This document shows, piece after piece, positions 25,636 to 35,833 of a stretch of DNA of 64,000 bases. The stretch is from Lasiodiplodia sp. COLG20. Taxonomy: Eukaryota > Ascomycota > Dothideomycetes > Botryosphaeriales > Botryosphaeriaceae. Positions within the stretch are counted from its first letter, which is position 1. Each line of letters begins with the position of its first letter. A program made the position numbers and the translations under genes. Under the pieces are notes generated by a model that did not search any database, was not told the DNA's origin, and saw nothing but the letters and a program-made list of their open reading frames with translations. The stretch is from assembly GCA_009801085.1 (NCBI GenBank), contig VNWV01000005.1, positions 1,178,001-1,242,000 on the forward strand, in the 5' to 3' direction.

Positions 25636-27489
25636 ACGTGGTTGATAACCGAGCTGCACATACAACCGAGCTGCGCACCCCACCAATGCCGCGCGACTTT
25701 GCAGGCTAATATCTCAACACTACAACAAGCTATTGCAATGCAACAAGTTTATTTAGAATTCTTAGATTCATTAGTATCTAGTTTGCAGGTACGCAAATTG
25801 TGTCCTAGTATACCGCAGCGCCCGCAGCGCCTTTATTGTGTCGCACCCCCACTCGTGCGCGCCCTCTTCAAAGACTCCCCACCCTCATCCCGCCCACCTA
25901 CGTTGCTAGGAGCCATCAATTCAGCTGCCTCCTCTACTGTCAAGGATCTTTTAGTCTGGATATACTTTCTCTTGCCTGATTTCCGCTTGGTTAGAGTCTT
26001 ATTGGCCTCCCGCAAGTCAGTTATTTCGGCGCGCAACAACACCAGTTCGTGTGCCATCGCTATGGTGCCTTTTGTCAGCTGAACCACAGCTTCTTTGAAG
26101 GAACTTGGCGAAGAACCTGCAGGAGGCGGAATCTTATTAAGGACAAAGGCTGATTGGGAGTCTACTTCGCGAAGAGTGCGCGGTGTTTTGGGCTCCCAAG
26201 GGGTGGTCTCTAGGGTAGGTGGCGTTGGCGTACGAAGCTTCACATTAAGCTTGGATAGCACCGCGTCTAGATCTAGTGGGACTAGCCCAGCGCCTCTAAA
26301 GCTTGCAAGGATGTTCTCCTTAAAAACCTAGGCGTGAGCTGCCCTGAAGGCTGGGAGGGGCTCAGTCTTAGAGATATGGGTGACGTGCCTGCGCGCCAAG
26401 GCCGAGATCTCATCACCGTACGCGCGCTTCAACGGCGAATAGTAACCCACATCAAGTGGCTGCAATAGGTGCGACGCGTGTGGGGGTATACAGAGAGCGA
26501 TAATCCTGTTCTCCCTGTAGAGATCTTGGAAATCCTGCGAGTTATGGCTCTCGTGACCGTCGATTATGAGCAGCCGGTGCGTGCCCACGGTACGCGACTT
26601 TGTATGCGCGTTAAAATGCTTCAACCACTCGACTCCGAGCTCGTTGGTCGTCCAGCCGTTCTCGGTGACTCTAATAGGCCAATCCTTGGGCACGAGACCG
26701 TCTTGGTGCTAGGTGGAGATGTGCTTCTTGCCTGCGAAGATGATGAAGGGGGGAACCACAGAGCCGTCGGCGCAGATACACTCAATCGCGGTAGTCCACT
26801 CGCGATCGCCTGGCTGCACTAGTTTGGCTTTGCCGCAGCGTTCTTCTGAGCCTGTAACCACGTACCGCGTCGAGATTACACCCATCATAAAGCCAGTCTC
26901 GTCAAAGTTGTAGCTGTCTTTATCTAGGATGCTGTACTTCGCCTTTATATTGCGCACCAGCTCGAACTACTTGCCAATCACCTCTGGATCTTCGTTCAAG
27001 GCTCGTTGGCGATCATAGGAACGTGTCATCCGAACCTTGAGCGCAGGCGATCGCTTAATGAGGTTATCCACCCAGCGCTTGCCTGTTGGCTTGCCACCCC
27101 GCTCTGCTAGCAGCCTATCGGCCATTGCTCGCACAGCAAGCTTCGTAGGCGGAAACCCTCTTAGATCCTGGTCCAGTATACGCTCAACTATCACTAGCTC
27201 CTCTTCCTTGCTGAGCTTTCATCCGTTGGCCTCGCAATCGCGTCAGGGGGTCGCTCCACCGCGTCGGCTGCGGAGCGTACTTTGGGGGAACGGCGTAGAG
27301 GGCCGCAACGCGTCGCTTGCTTAGGGACGCGTTTCGTTTACGAGATTGTATAGCTAGCTTAATTCTCGCTTCGTTAGAAGATGTTAGGGTGTGGTGTTGT
27401 GGATGCATCGCGTCTGAAGGTAGGTAGGATGGATTTTGGTGGTGGGGTGCGCAGCTCGGTTGTATGCGCAGCTCGGTTATCAACCACGT
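25636..27489. mobile_element. Nested Fot1-like pogo element (1,854 bp) with 50-bp TIRs
   Basis: Inverted repeats at 25,636-25,685 and 27,440-27,489 match at 49 of 50 positions and start ACGTGGTTGATAACCGAGCT. Each repeat holds two direct copies of AACCGAGCTGC. TA flanks both ends. The size and single transposase are typical of Fot1-like elements. It splits the sequence left of the LINE RNase H remnant and sits inside the larger 25,092-33,051 interval. Confidence 0.85.
25749..27408 (-). pseudogene. RIP-damaged Fot1/pogo transposase
   Basis: Minus-strand fragments run in order. First comes an N-terminal helix-turn-helix (NEARIKLAI, then RRVAALYAVP). A CENP-B-type segment follows (GKRWVDNLIKRSP). 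The DDE catalytic core then shows YNFDETGFMMGV, IIDGHESHN and HLLQPLDVGYYSPLK. A basic coiled region (RKSGKRKYIQTKRS) and a terminal CCHC knuckle (CGILGHNLRTC) complete the order. Breaks are a frameshift near 27,190 and four in-frame stops (near 26,964, 26,709, 26,328 and 25,833; three TAG, one TAA). Each fits CAG or CAA changed at its first base, the CpA-to-TpA preference of RIP. It is not functional. Its element may still be movable by a related transposase because its ends are well preserved. Confidence 0.85.
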
Positions 27490-27492
27490 TAT

Positions 27493-28170
27493 CAAGTAAA
27501 GTGTCAATTGAAGAGGCATGTGGCGAAGTTGGCAGGGCTCCAGCAGAAGGGTGTATCCGTGGACTTTCACTGGATCCCCGCCCACCAGGGAGTGCCGGGC
27601 AACGAAGAGGCTGACTTACTCGCTAAAGCGGCAGCCCGGGAGGATTGCGCCATGGAGCACAGAACGCAGTACCACACACGAACGAGCTTGGTGGCAGCAC
27701 TCAGACAGGCCATTAACCTGGTGGTGATGGACGAGTGGAAACAGACCTGGCGCGACAGCGAACGAGGCCGGTAGCTCTTTAAAGTGGCTCCAGAGCCGAG
27801 CAGGAAGATCTTAGCACTCCACCGAGGCACGCCAAGGGCGTTAAGTTTGCTGATGGTGTAGATAAGAACAGGCAAGATCGGACTAAGACACTTCCTTCAC
27901 CTACGACGGGTGCCGGGCGTGGCGTCGGGCGAGTGCGACTGCGGTCGTGGACTGTAGACGGTTAGCCATGTGCTATACACGTGCAGTAAGTTCGACGAGC
28001 TAAGGCTCACCTTTTGCAAGCCGGACGACAAGGGGCGGAGAAGCTGGACGACGGACCTGAGGAAGTTGCTGAGCCAGCGCAGCACAGCCATAGTAGCAGC
28101 AAAGTTCATGATGGTAACAAAGCTCCTCGGGCAATTTGGAGCGACATCACACTCACAGCATGAAGCTTGA
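27493..28170 (+). pseudogene. LINE retrotransposon RNase H and C-terminal fragment
   Basis: One plus-strand frame encodes an RNase H end (FHWIPAHQGVPGNEEADLLA, about 27,570-27,630) as found in fungal LINE polyproteins, followed by a Cys/His tail (CDCGRG, then HVLYTCSKFDELR). Three in-frame TAG codons (near 27,772, 27,859 and 27,955) interrupt it, all explainable by CAG to TAG. Reverse transcriptase is missing. The left side is interrupted by the nested Fot1-like element, whose right TIR ends at 27,489. It is a relic. Confidence 0.78.
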
Positions 28171-28855
28171 CACTGGAGGAAGACGGGATAGTTTGCGGAA
28201 AAGACCTGCGCTGAGGGATGACCGAAGTGCCAAGAGACGTGTATGTAGAAGTATGCAGAGGAGATAGAGAACAGGCCAGGCCCCGCCGCCTCGCTTAGAC
28301 TCAAACGGGTCTAGCGGACGCGGAGGAACCGGCCCTACGCCGCATAGCTGCCTTCGGCGGCTGGGACTGACTATGAATTCTTCATCATCATCATCATCAA
28401 GAGGCATGTGATTCGATACTGTCACGGGAGCAGCTCCCCTGACACGCGCTACGCGTACGCGTAGCTGTGCGTCCGTGCGGACCCCTGATCAGCAGCCCTT
28501 ATAAGGCCTGTTAGGCTTAGCATTTCCGTTCCCTCGATAGCTATCCTCTTGACTCTCACGGAGGCTGTCGAGTAGACCGTGACAGGTACAAGAAGAAACT
28601 TCTATTACAGCTCGAGCTTACAAGCGTAGAGCAGCCCCGCTGCCCTCTCCGCTAGTATGAGCGGTGTGTCGTATCCGCCCTTTTTGAATCTTGTGCTTTG
28701 ACGAATTTCCAGCCACAATGTCGCAATAATGTGGATCAATGATTGGACAACGGCGGCAAGGAATGACATCAAGAAATCGGACGTCGCTTGACTTCGCTTT
28801 TGCTATTTCTCCTACCTCCCTGAGGTTCTTCATTGTTCCTCTTGTGTGTTGAACG
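28171..28855. other. Upstream region of the chromate transporter with a short trinucleotide repeat
   Basis: No coding sequence is supported. A (TCA)n run lies at 28,381-28,400. The rest is unremarkable DNA between the LINE relic and the transporter start and should include the transporter promoter, but no clear TATA element was seen. Confidence 0.45.
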
Positions 28856-30505
28856 ATGCCCCTCCACTCCATAATCAATTCTTTCCGCGCCTATGCGCGC
28901 ACGCAACACAGCGCGTCGCCTCAGCCCAATACCGGAAAACTATGGTGCCGACTTGCAGAAGTGACAGCGAGGATGTGGGATCTGGGTTTCACGGCATTTG
29001 GTGGACCGCCTGTGCACTTCCAGATCCTGCATCGACGGTTCGTGGATGGTAAAGGGCATTTTGGAGCGAAGTGGATTGATGAACAAACTGTGTGTATCTG
29101 AAGCGAAGTGTATGTCAGATCACTGACAAGTGTGATATAGTATCAAGAGCTCTTCGCAATTTGCCAGGCACTTCCGGGCCCAGCTTCTACGAAAATGGTA
29201 TTCTGTATCGCGATGATCCACGCCGGCCTTACTGCAGCTGTCTTTGCCTTCTTACTTTGGAGTTTGCCTGGCGCGATTGGGATGTACGCCCTCTCACTCG
29301 GCGTGCAGAAGATGCCTGATAAACTGCCACCTATCGTTTACGCGTTGCTGAGTGGGATGAATGCAAGCACGGTTGGCATCATTGCGTTGGCAGCCGTGCA
29401 GTTGGCCGAGAAGGCAATCAAAGACCGCATCACGAGGATTCTAGTTATCTTCGGTGCGTGTGCCGGCTTGTGCTACAACGCGCTGTGGTACTTCCCTGTA
29501 TTGATCGTAATTGGCGGAGCGGCCACGGTCATTTGGGATGTCTGGCTGTCTCAGAAAGTTGGAAAGATCAGAGCTAGTTATGCGGCCAAAAGAAGAAGAG
29601 CCAGAACTGAAGGCGGTGATGCCGAAGAAACTGCCACAGTGCAGGATGTCCCACCAGCAGAGCAATTGCAACTCAAAAGCCTGGAAGCAGTCAAGCGCCG
29701 CCCTCAAACTGGGAATTCAACGGATCGTATTGTGCCAGTGGAAGAAGAGATAGGTCCGAGCCGCTCGGCAGAGCGCCGTAACACAAAGGAGATCGCTGGA
29801 GCCATGCTTGTCACGGATACCCGAACGCACAATATCTCTATCAAGATCGGCCTCTCGCTCATCGTAGGCTTCTTACTATCCTTTATTGTTGTCATGGTCA
29901 TCCGTGGAACGGTCGACGCCCGCGCCCTCACATACGATCTCTTCGCCAATATGTATCTCGCCGGCACCATCATCTTCGGTGGTGGTCCAGTCGTTATTCC
30001 GCTTCTCCGCTCCTATGTAGTCGACCCAGGGTGGGTTTCGCCACGAAACTTCCTCCTCGGTTTGGCTATTATCCAGGCATTCCCAGGGCCAAATTTCAAC
30101 TTCTCCGTATATTTGGGTGCACTAACCCTCGCATCGACAAGCATTCCTACCATCTTTGGTGCATTGTTGGCTTTTGTGGGGATCTTCTTCCCCGGCATCG
30201 TTCTCGCGGTGGGCGTGCAGTCCATTTGGCAAGTCATGAGAACGAAGGCATGGGTCTTGAGTTTACTGAGGGGTATCAACGCTGCAGCTGTTGGCTTGGT
30301 GTTCACAGCTGTGTATCGCCTCTGGGAGATCGGTTATCTGACGCCAGAGAGTAGCGATGGGAAAAGTCTTGCACAGGAGCCTTGGTGGGTCGTCGTAGCT
30401 GCCGTCACGTACGCGGAGACTGCTTGGTTTGGCGTACCACCTGCGCTGGCAATCATCCTTGGCGTTGTGCTAGGTTTAGGCTGGTATGGTGCTGTTGGAT
30501 CATGA
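28856..30505 (+). CDS. Chromate ion transporter (CHR family, two-domain)
   Basis: Two exons (28,856-29,089 and 29,141-30,505) joined over a 51-nt intron give 532 aa. CHR proteins export chromate and give chromate resistance. The first domain has FGGPPVH (residues 48-54) and, straight after the splice, the diagnostic ALPGPAS block (88-94), so the intron restores a family motif. A charged linker (about 216-305) separates it from a second domain with FGGGPVVIP (357-365) and AFPGPNFN (392 on). Several hydrophobic membrane segments are evident in both halves. Length matches two-domain fungal CHR proteins. The gene is intact and shows no RIP-type stops, unlike the neighbouring LINE and Fot1 relics. 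It lies between the terminal repeats of a pogo-type element, next to the transposase, so it may be transposon cargo. Function is by family; resistance is not demonstrated. Confidence 0.93.
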
Positions 30506-30768
30506 TCGATCTATGTAAGCATAGTGAGGGTGCCAAAAGGCATACAAGGTTTTCGAGTTCCGTGTCTATGCGCAACGCCTCTGACCGGTGATTACTATGG
30601 CTGTGCGGGCGCTCGGAATATGAAGATCCGACTCCGGAGCGGTCAGCAAATGTCACTAATGACCACTAGACACATCTCGAAGTGGCATCTGCTTTATTAA
30701 ACCTTTATCCTCTACCTATATAACCTACGCAACTCCCAGCGTAAGATCACCCCTTCAACAGAACTGTC

Positions 30769-32457
30769 CTAATACATCCGTGCCACTGGGGCTCTCCATG
30801 GGGCTACTGGGGCCTTCACTGGCTCTGGCACTTCGCTCATCCGCGCCACTTTGGCCTCTGGCTCTGGCTCTGACGCAGGACTCTTGCGCTTACGACCGTG
30901 TTTTCCCTTGCCCTTGTCCACCGTAGCTTTCTCTTTCGCGGCACGCTTCGCTCGTGCCTCCTCAAGGTCCTCATAGCTCATCACCTTCGCCTTCCCTAGG
31001 ACCACTGATCTGGTTGATCGGCGAACTTTGCTTTCTTTGTTTATCTTGAACAAGAATCGATTTTGATCCTGAAGGAGGGTTTGTTTGGCAAATGATATTT
31101 GAGCGGCACTTGCGAGCTTCTGTACGTGCCTCTGTATGCGCTGCTTACTTGGCTCATTAAGCGCACAAGCCTCCTGTTTAATCAGATTATGCAACGATGT
31201 AAGATCCTCTGTTGTCACAGGCGTTACAGGCGTTATAGGCGTTTGCAGTACTTCGTCTTGCGGACAAGACCCCACCACCTTATTAGCTTTCGGAACGGTA
31301 AGTTCAGCGGGAGGCTTCGGTGTATGTCGGAGCACTCTCTCCGGATTGAACGGAAACAAACCACTTGCAGCCCACCCGGCTGTAATATTCCTTTTGGTCA
31401 ACGCCCTTTCCCTTGCAGGCTTGTATAGAGAGGTAAAATGCTCCTTGCCGACTGTGTCTAAACCTCCTCGATACAGTCGTTCAACTTGGTCGCGATAGGC
31501 TGTCTTCAAAGGCGCAAAGACTCCGACGTCACAGGGCTGGAGCTTGTGAGAGGTGTGAGAGGGGAGACGACACAGGATAATGTTGTTTGCAAAGCAAAAC
31601 TCCAATATTTCGAGGGTTTCCTGTGTCCCGAAGCCGTCGCAGATTAGTACCCGTGGTTTGCCGTTAGCCAGTTCTTTGGTTTGGGGATCAAATACGCGCG
31701 TAAGCCACTCTAAGCTAATTTTGGAGTCGTTATATCCATTTTCTGAGTGTGCGTAATGCCATCCAGGGGTTGGGTACGTGGTCCAGTTGCTTCGGTGGGT
31801 TGAAGCTGGCCAGATGACAAGAGGGAGCAGCGGCCTACCGTCAGCACTGACACACTCAATAGCAGTTATCATTGACCGCTTGACACCTGCGCCTCTATAG
31901 TCTCGTAGGTCGTCCTTACTTACAAGGACTTTGACGGAGCCAAGCATGCCTAACATGACTCCCGTCTCGTCCATGTTGTAGCAATTTTCTGGCAGAATAG
32001 CCGGATCATTTACTACTCTTCCAATCACCTCGAACCAGTGTGTGATCTTGGCGTATGTATTCTTTTCGTGACGTTTCCAGTCTATCGACCTAACTCTCCT
32101 CGCTTTGAGTTCGGGATGGCGTTTCTCGAAGGCCCGAGCCCAGTTCTTGCCCGGAGGCTTGATTGGTTTGTTCGTCGTGGACCGGCGGCGGGCGAGACTG
32201 AAGGCTAGCGAAGGTAGAAACTTTATTCGGACAGGTTGCCCAAGATCAGACATTAGTAATAAAAACGAAACAAGAGCTTTCTCTTCCTCTGGGGTAAGGT
32301 ATTGCTGGCGTTGGGCTTTTTCCTCTACGGAGGGTCGTCCGTGTGCGCGATAATAGACCGTAGTAAGAGGAACATCGCCTCGTTCTGATAGGGCAGCCCA
32401 TGTTCTAGGTACATCTGGAGGGAGACCTTGTGCCAGCACCTGGCTGGCTCGGTCCAT
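30769..32457 (-). CDS. Intact pogo/Fot1-type DDE transposase
   Basis: Single-exon, 562 aa, ATG at 32,457. Members cut and paste elements into TA targets. The N-terminal 150 residues hold the DNA-binding region (CENP-B-type segment near PPGKNWARAFEKRHPELKAR). The catalytic core has YNMDETG (D163), ICDGFGTQ (D274) and LQPCDVGVF (D310), a DD35D spacing typical of pogo. The usual DGHxSH after the second Asp is DGFGTQ here. A basic tail with GKGKHGRKRKSP follows. The reading frame is complete and unmutated, so the gene looks recent. The nearest matching terminal repeats are at 33,011-33,051 (about 0.55 kb upstream) and at 25,092, beyond the chromate transporter. Confidence 0.92.
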   Translation of the reverse strand: MDRASQVLAQGLPPDVPRTWAALSERGDVPLTTVYYRAHGRPSVEEKAQRQQYLTPEEEKALVSFLLLMSDLGQPVRIKFLPSLAFSLARRRSTTNKPIKPPGKNWARAFEKRHPELKARRVRSIDWKRHEKNTYAKITHWFEVIGRVVNDPAILPENCYNMDETGVMLGMLGSVKVLVSKDDLRDYRGAGVKRSMITAIECVSADGRPLLPLVIWPASTHRSNWTTYPTPGWHYAHSENGYNDSKISLEWLTRVFDPQTKELANGKPRVLICDGFGTQETLEILEFCFANNIILCRLPSHTSHKLQPCDVGVFAPLKTAYRDQVERLYRGGLDTVGKEHFTSLYKPARERALTKRNITAGWAASGLFPFNPERVLRHTPKPPAELTVPKANKVVGSCPQDEVLQTPITPVTPVTTEDLTSLHNLIKQEACALNEPSKQRIQRHVQKLASAAQISFAKQTLLQDQNRFLFKINKESKVRRSTRSVVLGKAKVMSYEDLEEARAKRAAKEKATVDKGKGKHGRKRKSPASEPEPEAKVARMSEVPEPVKAPVAPWRAPVARMY

Positions 32458-33010
32458 GGCTACGATTGTGATGGGTTAGGCACGAGAGACAGCCGGCACG
32501 AAAGACAACTGGCAACAAACGCTCGGGCTGCCAAAAATAGACAGCACGTGACCTTCCATAGATGTTTCTAGAAGAGCGCCACACCTTGAGTCAGTTAGGC
32601 ATAGCGTGAAATACAATACAACTGGCTAAATATCTGATACTGCTCTACATAAGCGCGCTAAACCGTCTTGCCAAGACACACTGCAGATCCTTTCGCCCGG
32701 ATAAATCCGGAGTGCATGCTTTCAAGGGCTAAGTGTCTTGAAAGTTCAGAGCTATCTTCTTTTGTTATAGAATTATCAGTTCAATGCTCCGAAATTTGAA
32801 ATTTTGTAGATGGTCGTGGTGCAGCAGGGGTGCAAAGCTAATGCAGTCTGGATGCTCTAAAAGGATCGATTGACGGCATGACCAAGAGCGTTGTATTTTT
32901 TTTGACTGCACACTGGTTTCCTAGGGAAAAACGTCTAAAGAATAATAACACATTAATTATAACTTGGTAGAATCGCGGGGGGGAGAGTTGCGATGCCTAA
33001 ACGTAGATTC
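32458..33010. other. Untranslated 5' end of the pogo-type element
   Basis: Non-coding DNA between the transposase start and the right terminal repeat. It includes a T8 run near 32,897 and a G-rich stretch near 32,978. No gene is seen. It should carry the transposase promoter. Confidence 0.5.
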
Positions 33011-33051
33011 TTTCCGGCACAGGGGGTTTTCCGCCACGTAGGGGGGGACGT
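33011..33051 (-). repeat. Right terminal inverted repeat of the composite element
   Basis: Reverse complement of the 25,092-25,132 repeat, with the outer 25 nt identical. TA follows at 33,052-33,053. Confidence 0.8.
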
Positions 33052-33796
33052 TATTTGAAATTCGTATGCTTCACTCAAGAGATCTCGTGCTTCTAACTAA
33101 ACATATCAATACAGAGACATGATGAGCGGTAGGAATTTTTCGTTGGGACTTAAGTCATTGCGACCCTTTCCCCAACAAACATCATAGCAGGGGGCGGCTT
33201 CGACTTTAAGGAGCTGCATACAACGCTTGTGGGATGCCTTGGGTCCGTGGATACACTCGAGAGCAAATGTAATAATGAGGACCCAAGATCTGTTTGAAGA
33301 GAACACCTGATATGAACCCATCTTTGCGCCTTTTGCCTTCTTTTGGTAAGCCTCTCGATCGGGTTGACTAGTTGATGCATCACCGCCGTCACATCGAACA
33401 AGAGTATGCTCCAGATCGAGAGATTCTGGTCGCCTTTCTCTACCATGAAAAAAGCGATCGCTTTCATGGCTTTGGCGACAATCCCAAGACCAAATCGCGC
33501 AAGTTGCTTGCGATTCTGAAGATTAGCCCCGCAATCCTGACAGCCATTGCTGCAGAAACTCACCTTGCTGGAAACTTGGAATCGATGTACACCTATACGG
33601 ACTTAAGGTATTCGGAGGATAGATTGCCTGACAGCATCATATTTCTACCCGCTACGAACCGTAACGTTTTAAATTTTGGCTTCACGGCTTGAAATATTAA
33701 ATCTAACAAAAATTTCAGGTCGATCTGTTTTTTTTTTTTTTGCACCGTATATCAAAATTTTCTTTTCGGGTCGTCGGATAGTAGTATTTAAGACCC
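33052..33796. other. Intergenic region without a convincing gene
   Basis: Open frames on both strands overlap (33,150-33,563 minus, 33,372-33,692 plus). Neither shows a recognisable domain. A T12 tract at about 33,729-33,740 lies 57 bp before the next start codon and could be a promoter poly-T element. Confidence 0.4.
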
Positions 33797-35833
33797 ATGG
33801 AACCCACTTCAGTTGGGAGTACAATCTCCAGCCAGCAAGCATCTCCCGCAGTTCCCGCCATGAGTGCAGCCGTGGCAATAGTGCCGCAAGAAGCGGACGT
33901 CGCTGAACCGATTAGGCCTGCATTGGCCGAGTCCGGGATAGCAGACACACCTACAGATCCTGGGGAGGCTAAGAGTGGTGAAAGCTCTACTGTCGATAAC
34001 GGACCCAAATACTCCGGCACCAAGGAAAGCGAGTCCGCTTCACGCCACGTCAACAGAACAATTCCGAAAGCCGGGGCATATGCCAACGTCGATCATGTTC
34101 GAGAGAAATTCCAGAGAGAGGCGCAAGAGAAAGGCATTAAGATTGTGGAAGCGAAGACGGACGACGCGGATGAGGATGGTGAGGACTCGCAAAGCGAGGA
34201 TGAGGAGAGTAAGGCAAACGACAGGCGTCAACGGGAAAAAATGCTACGCAACGGCGGGCTTAACCAAAGGTTCCAGGATCAGGCAATCGACTTGCCGCCT
34301 GATGAAATTTGTCGCATGTATACGCAATTCCTTCCGACCGTTCGAAACTGGTGGATCCACGACCAAGAAGAGGCGCATTACCAAAAAATGGAAAAAATAA
34401 ACCAGACGATCAGAGATGCAAACCGAAAGGCCAATAGGGACGAAGATAAATTCCTGTTTCCGTACAAGAAAATCAGCGACTACGTATCCGGCGCTCGCCT
34501 CATCCTGCAGAGGATTCGGCGGCTGGAAGAGGGCCCCGAACGTACGGCAGAGGCAAAGAAAATGCTCGCGGGACAAATAATGTTCTCAGAGGAGCTTATG
34601 AAGCTACGTGTGGACTTCAAGCGACTTGTGTCTCAGGAGATTCGTGACGAATTGGATGGGATCTACAGCACGCCCAAGCTGGAGGGACAACGTACGGAGC
34701 TGAACGACCTATTCCGAAAACCCACCCTTAAGCAGAGGGAAATCCTCACGCCTGCCTTGGAGCTCTTAAGCAGTTACTACGATTTCTTAGGCGAGGGCGA
34801 CGACACGTCAATGGATAAGATCATAACAGAGCTTGATGGCATCAACAAGCGTCTGAAGGAGTCAAATTTGAATGAGGGCCTCCAGGAGAACGATCACACC
34901 CTCCCTATCGACCACTTACGGGCCATAAATGTTGTGGTTGACGGAGAGGTTATGATGTCGACAGAAGAGAAAGACGACGTCATACGCACCAACAGCAAAC
35001 AGTTCGAGGCGAGCCTGCAATGCTTTGGAGTAAGTGATGCTTCTATCCCCAAGAAATACACCGAGGGGATCACATTGCCCGAAGAGGAGTTGAGGCAGAT
35101 GCAACAAGACGCAGCCAACTTTGAAGGACCAGAACCCCAAGAGAGTACCGGCAGCGACGCCAGAGCTGATAGTAAGAAAAATCAGCAGAAGGGACAGAGG
35201 ATGGAGCAACATCATGAGAAGCAGCATCATGGATACCAGAACGCAGGCATTTCTTCACCGAAGTTGATGTCACTCCCGCAGACCAAGCCTCTCATCAACG
35301 AGGGCATCGATGAAGGCATCACAGACTGTGGCAAGGTCCTTAGCGTGACGAAAACTGGCTTCGGCCATCGGTTATTTACAAACATTGGCACGGACGTCGT
35401 TCCCGTGTACAAAATGTTTCCTGGGTCATGCTTCCCAAAGTCGGCCAGAGTGGATCTTTGTAATAGATTCGCATCAGAACCACAGCCAGAAGGAATGAAG
35501 GACAGCCACATCGAGATTTTAGACACGGTCGTACATCCAGTCAAGAACGGAAACTACACCTGGGTTGTATACAAATGGACGGCGGAGATGAATCCCAAGC
35601 CCCGCATTATGTCGCACTCAGACCTGGCTCGCAGGTTGGGCCACAATCCAGCGCTCAGACAAGAGAGAAATGGCCTCGATGCGAGGAAGAAGAGATTGGA
35701 AATTCTTAGGCTTATGAGAGAATCTCCTGACGTGGCCATAGCCGAAGGCGTTCCTCCTTTCAATGAGTGCCCTCCCTATATGACTGATGGGCTTGTTGAT
35801 GAAGAGGACGGTAACGAAGAAGATGGTGCCTAG
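33797..35833 (+). CDS. Orphan 678-aa charged, mostly helical protein
   Basis: An uninterrupted single-exon frame with ATG at 33,797. I do not recognise the family. Residues 1-100 are Ser/Ala/Pro-rich and probably disordered. Residues 121-137 form an acidic patch (DDADEDGEDSQSEDEE). About 150-400 are charged and helical with many Lys/Glu. About 420-470 are Gln/His-rich (KNQQKGQRMEQHHEKQHH). A more globular C-terminal part follows, with KMFPGSCFPKSARVDLCN and VVHPVKNGNYTWVVYKW. There is no signal peptide or membrane segment, so a nuclear or cytoplasmic role is likelier. GC content and codon use look normal and there is no RIP damage. It stands alone just right of the pogo-type element. A 2-kb frame this long is unlikely to be chance. 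Confidence 0.78.
   Translation: MEPTSVGSTISSQQASPAVPAMSAAVAIVPQEADVAEPIRPALAESGIADTPTDPGEAKSGESSTVDNGPKYSGTKESESASRHVNRTIPKAGAYANVDHVREKFQREAQEKGIKIVEAKTDDADEDGEDSQSEDEESKANDRRQREKMLRNGGLNQRFQDQAIDLPPDEICRMYTQFLPTVRNWWIHDQEEAHYQKMEKINQTIRDANRKANRDEDKFLFPYKKISDYVSGARLILQRIRRLEEGPERTAEAKKMLAGQIMFSEELMKLRVDFKRLVSQEIRDELDGIYSTPKLEGQRTELNDLFRKPTLKQREILTPALELLSSYYDFLGEGDDTSMDKIITELDGINKRLKESNLNEGLQENDHTLPIDHLRAINVVVDGEVMMSTEEKDDVIRTNSKQFEASLQCFGVSDASIPKKYTEGITLPEEELRQMQQDAANFEGPEPQESTGSDARADSKKNQQKGQRMEQHHEKQHHGYQNAGISSPKLMSLPQTKPLINEGIDEGITDCGKVLSVTKTGFGHRLFTNIGTDVVPVYKMFPGSCFPKSARVDLCNRFASEPQPEGMKDSHIEILDTVVHPVKNGNYTWVVYKWTAEMNPKPRIMSHSDLARRLGHNPALRQERNGLDARKKRLEILRLMRESPDVAIAEGVPPFNECPPYMTDGLVDEEDGNEEDGA

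Larger units (their letters stand above)
25092..33051. mobile_element. 7,960-bp TIR-bounded composite pogo-type transposon carrying a chromate transporter
   Basis: The two ends are inverted copies of one sequence starting ACGTCCCCCCCTACGTGGCG. The first 25 nt are identical and the 41-nt repeat has three mismatches. Both ends abut TA (25,090-25,091 and 33,052-33,053), the target duplication of Tc1/mariner/pogo elements, and ACGT is a common pogo terminus. Inside are an intact pogo-type transposase near the right end, an intact chromate transporter, a nested older Fot1-like element and a LINE remnant. No second copy of the terminal repeat was seen between transposase and transporter, so the left end of the transposase's own element is at 25,092. 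The alternative is two separate insertions of one family flanking host DNA. That would need each to have lost its inner end. Confidence 0.7.

Noticed and set aside
33150..33692. Overlapping frames of 137 aa (minus) and 106 aa (plus)
   Set aside because: They lie opposite each other with no domain, splice structure or promoter evidence to prefer either.
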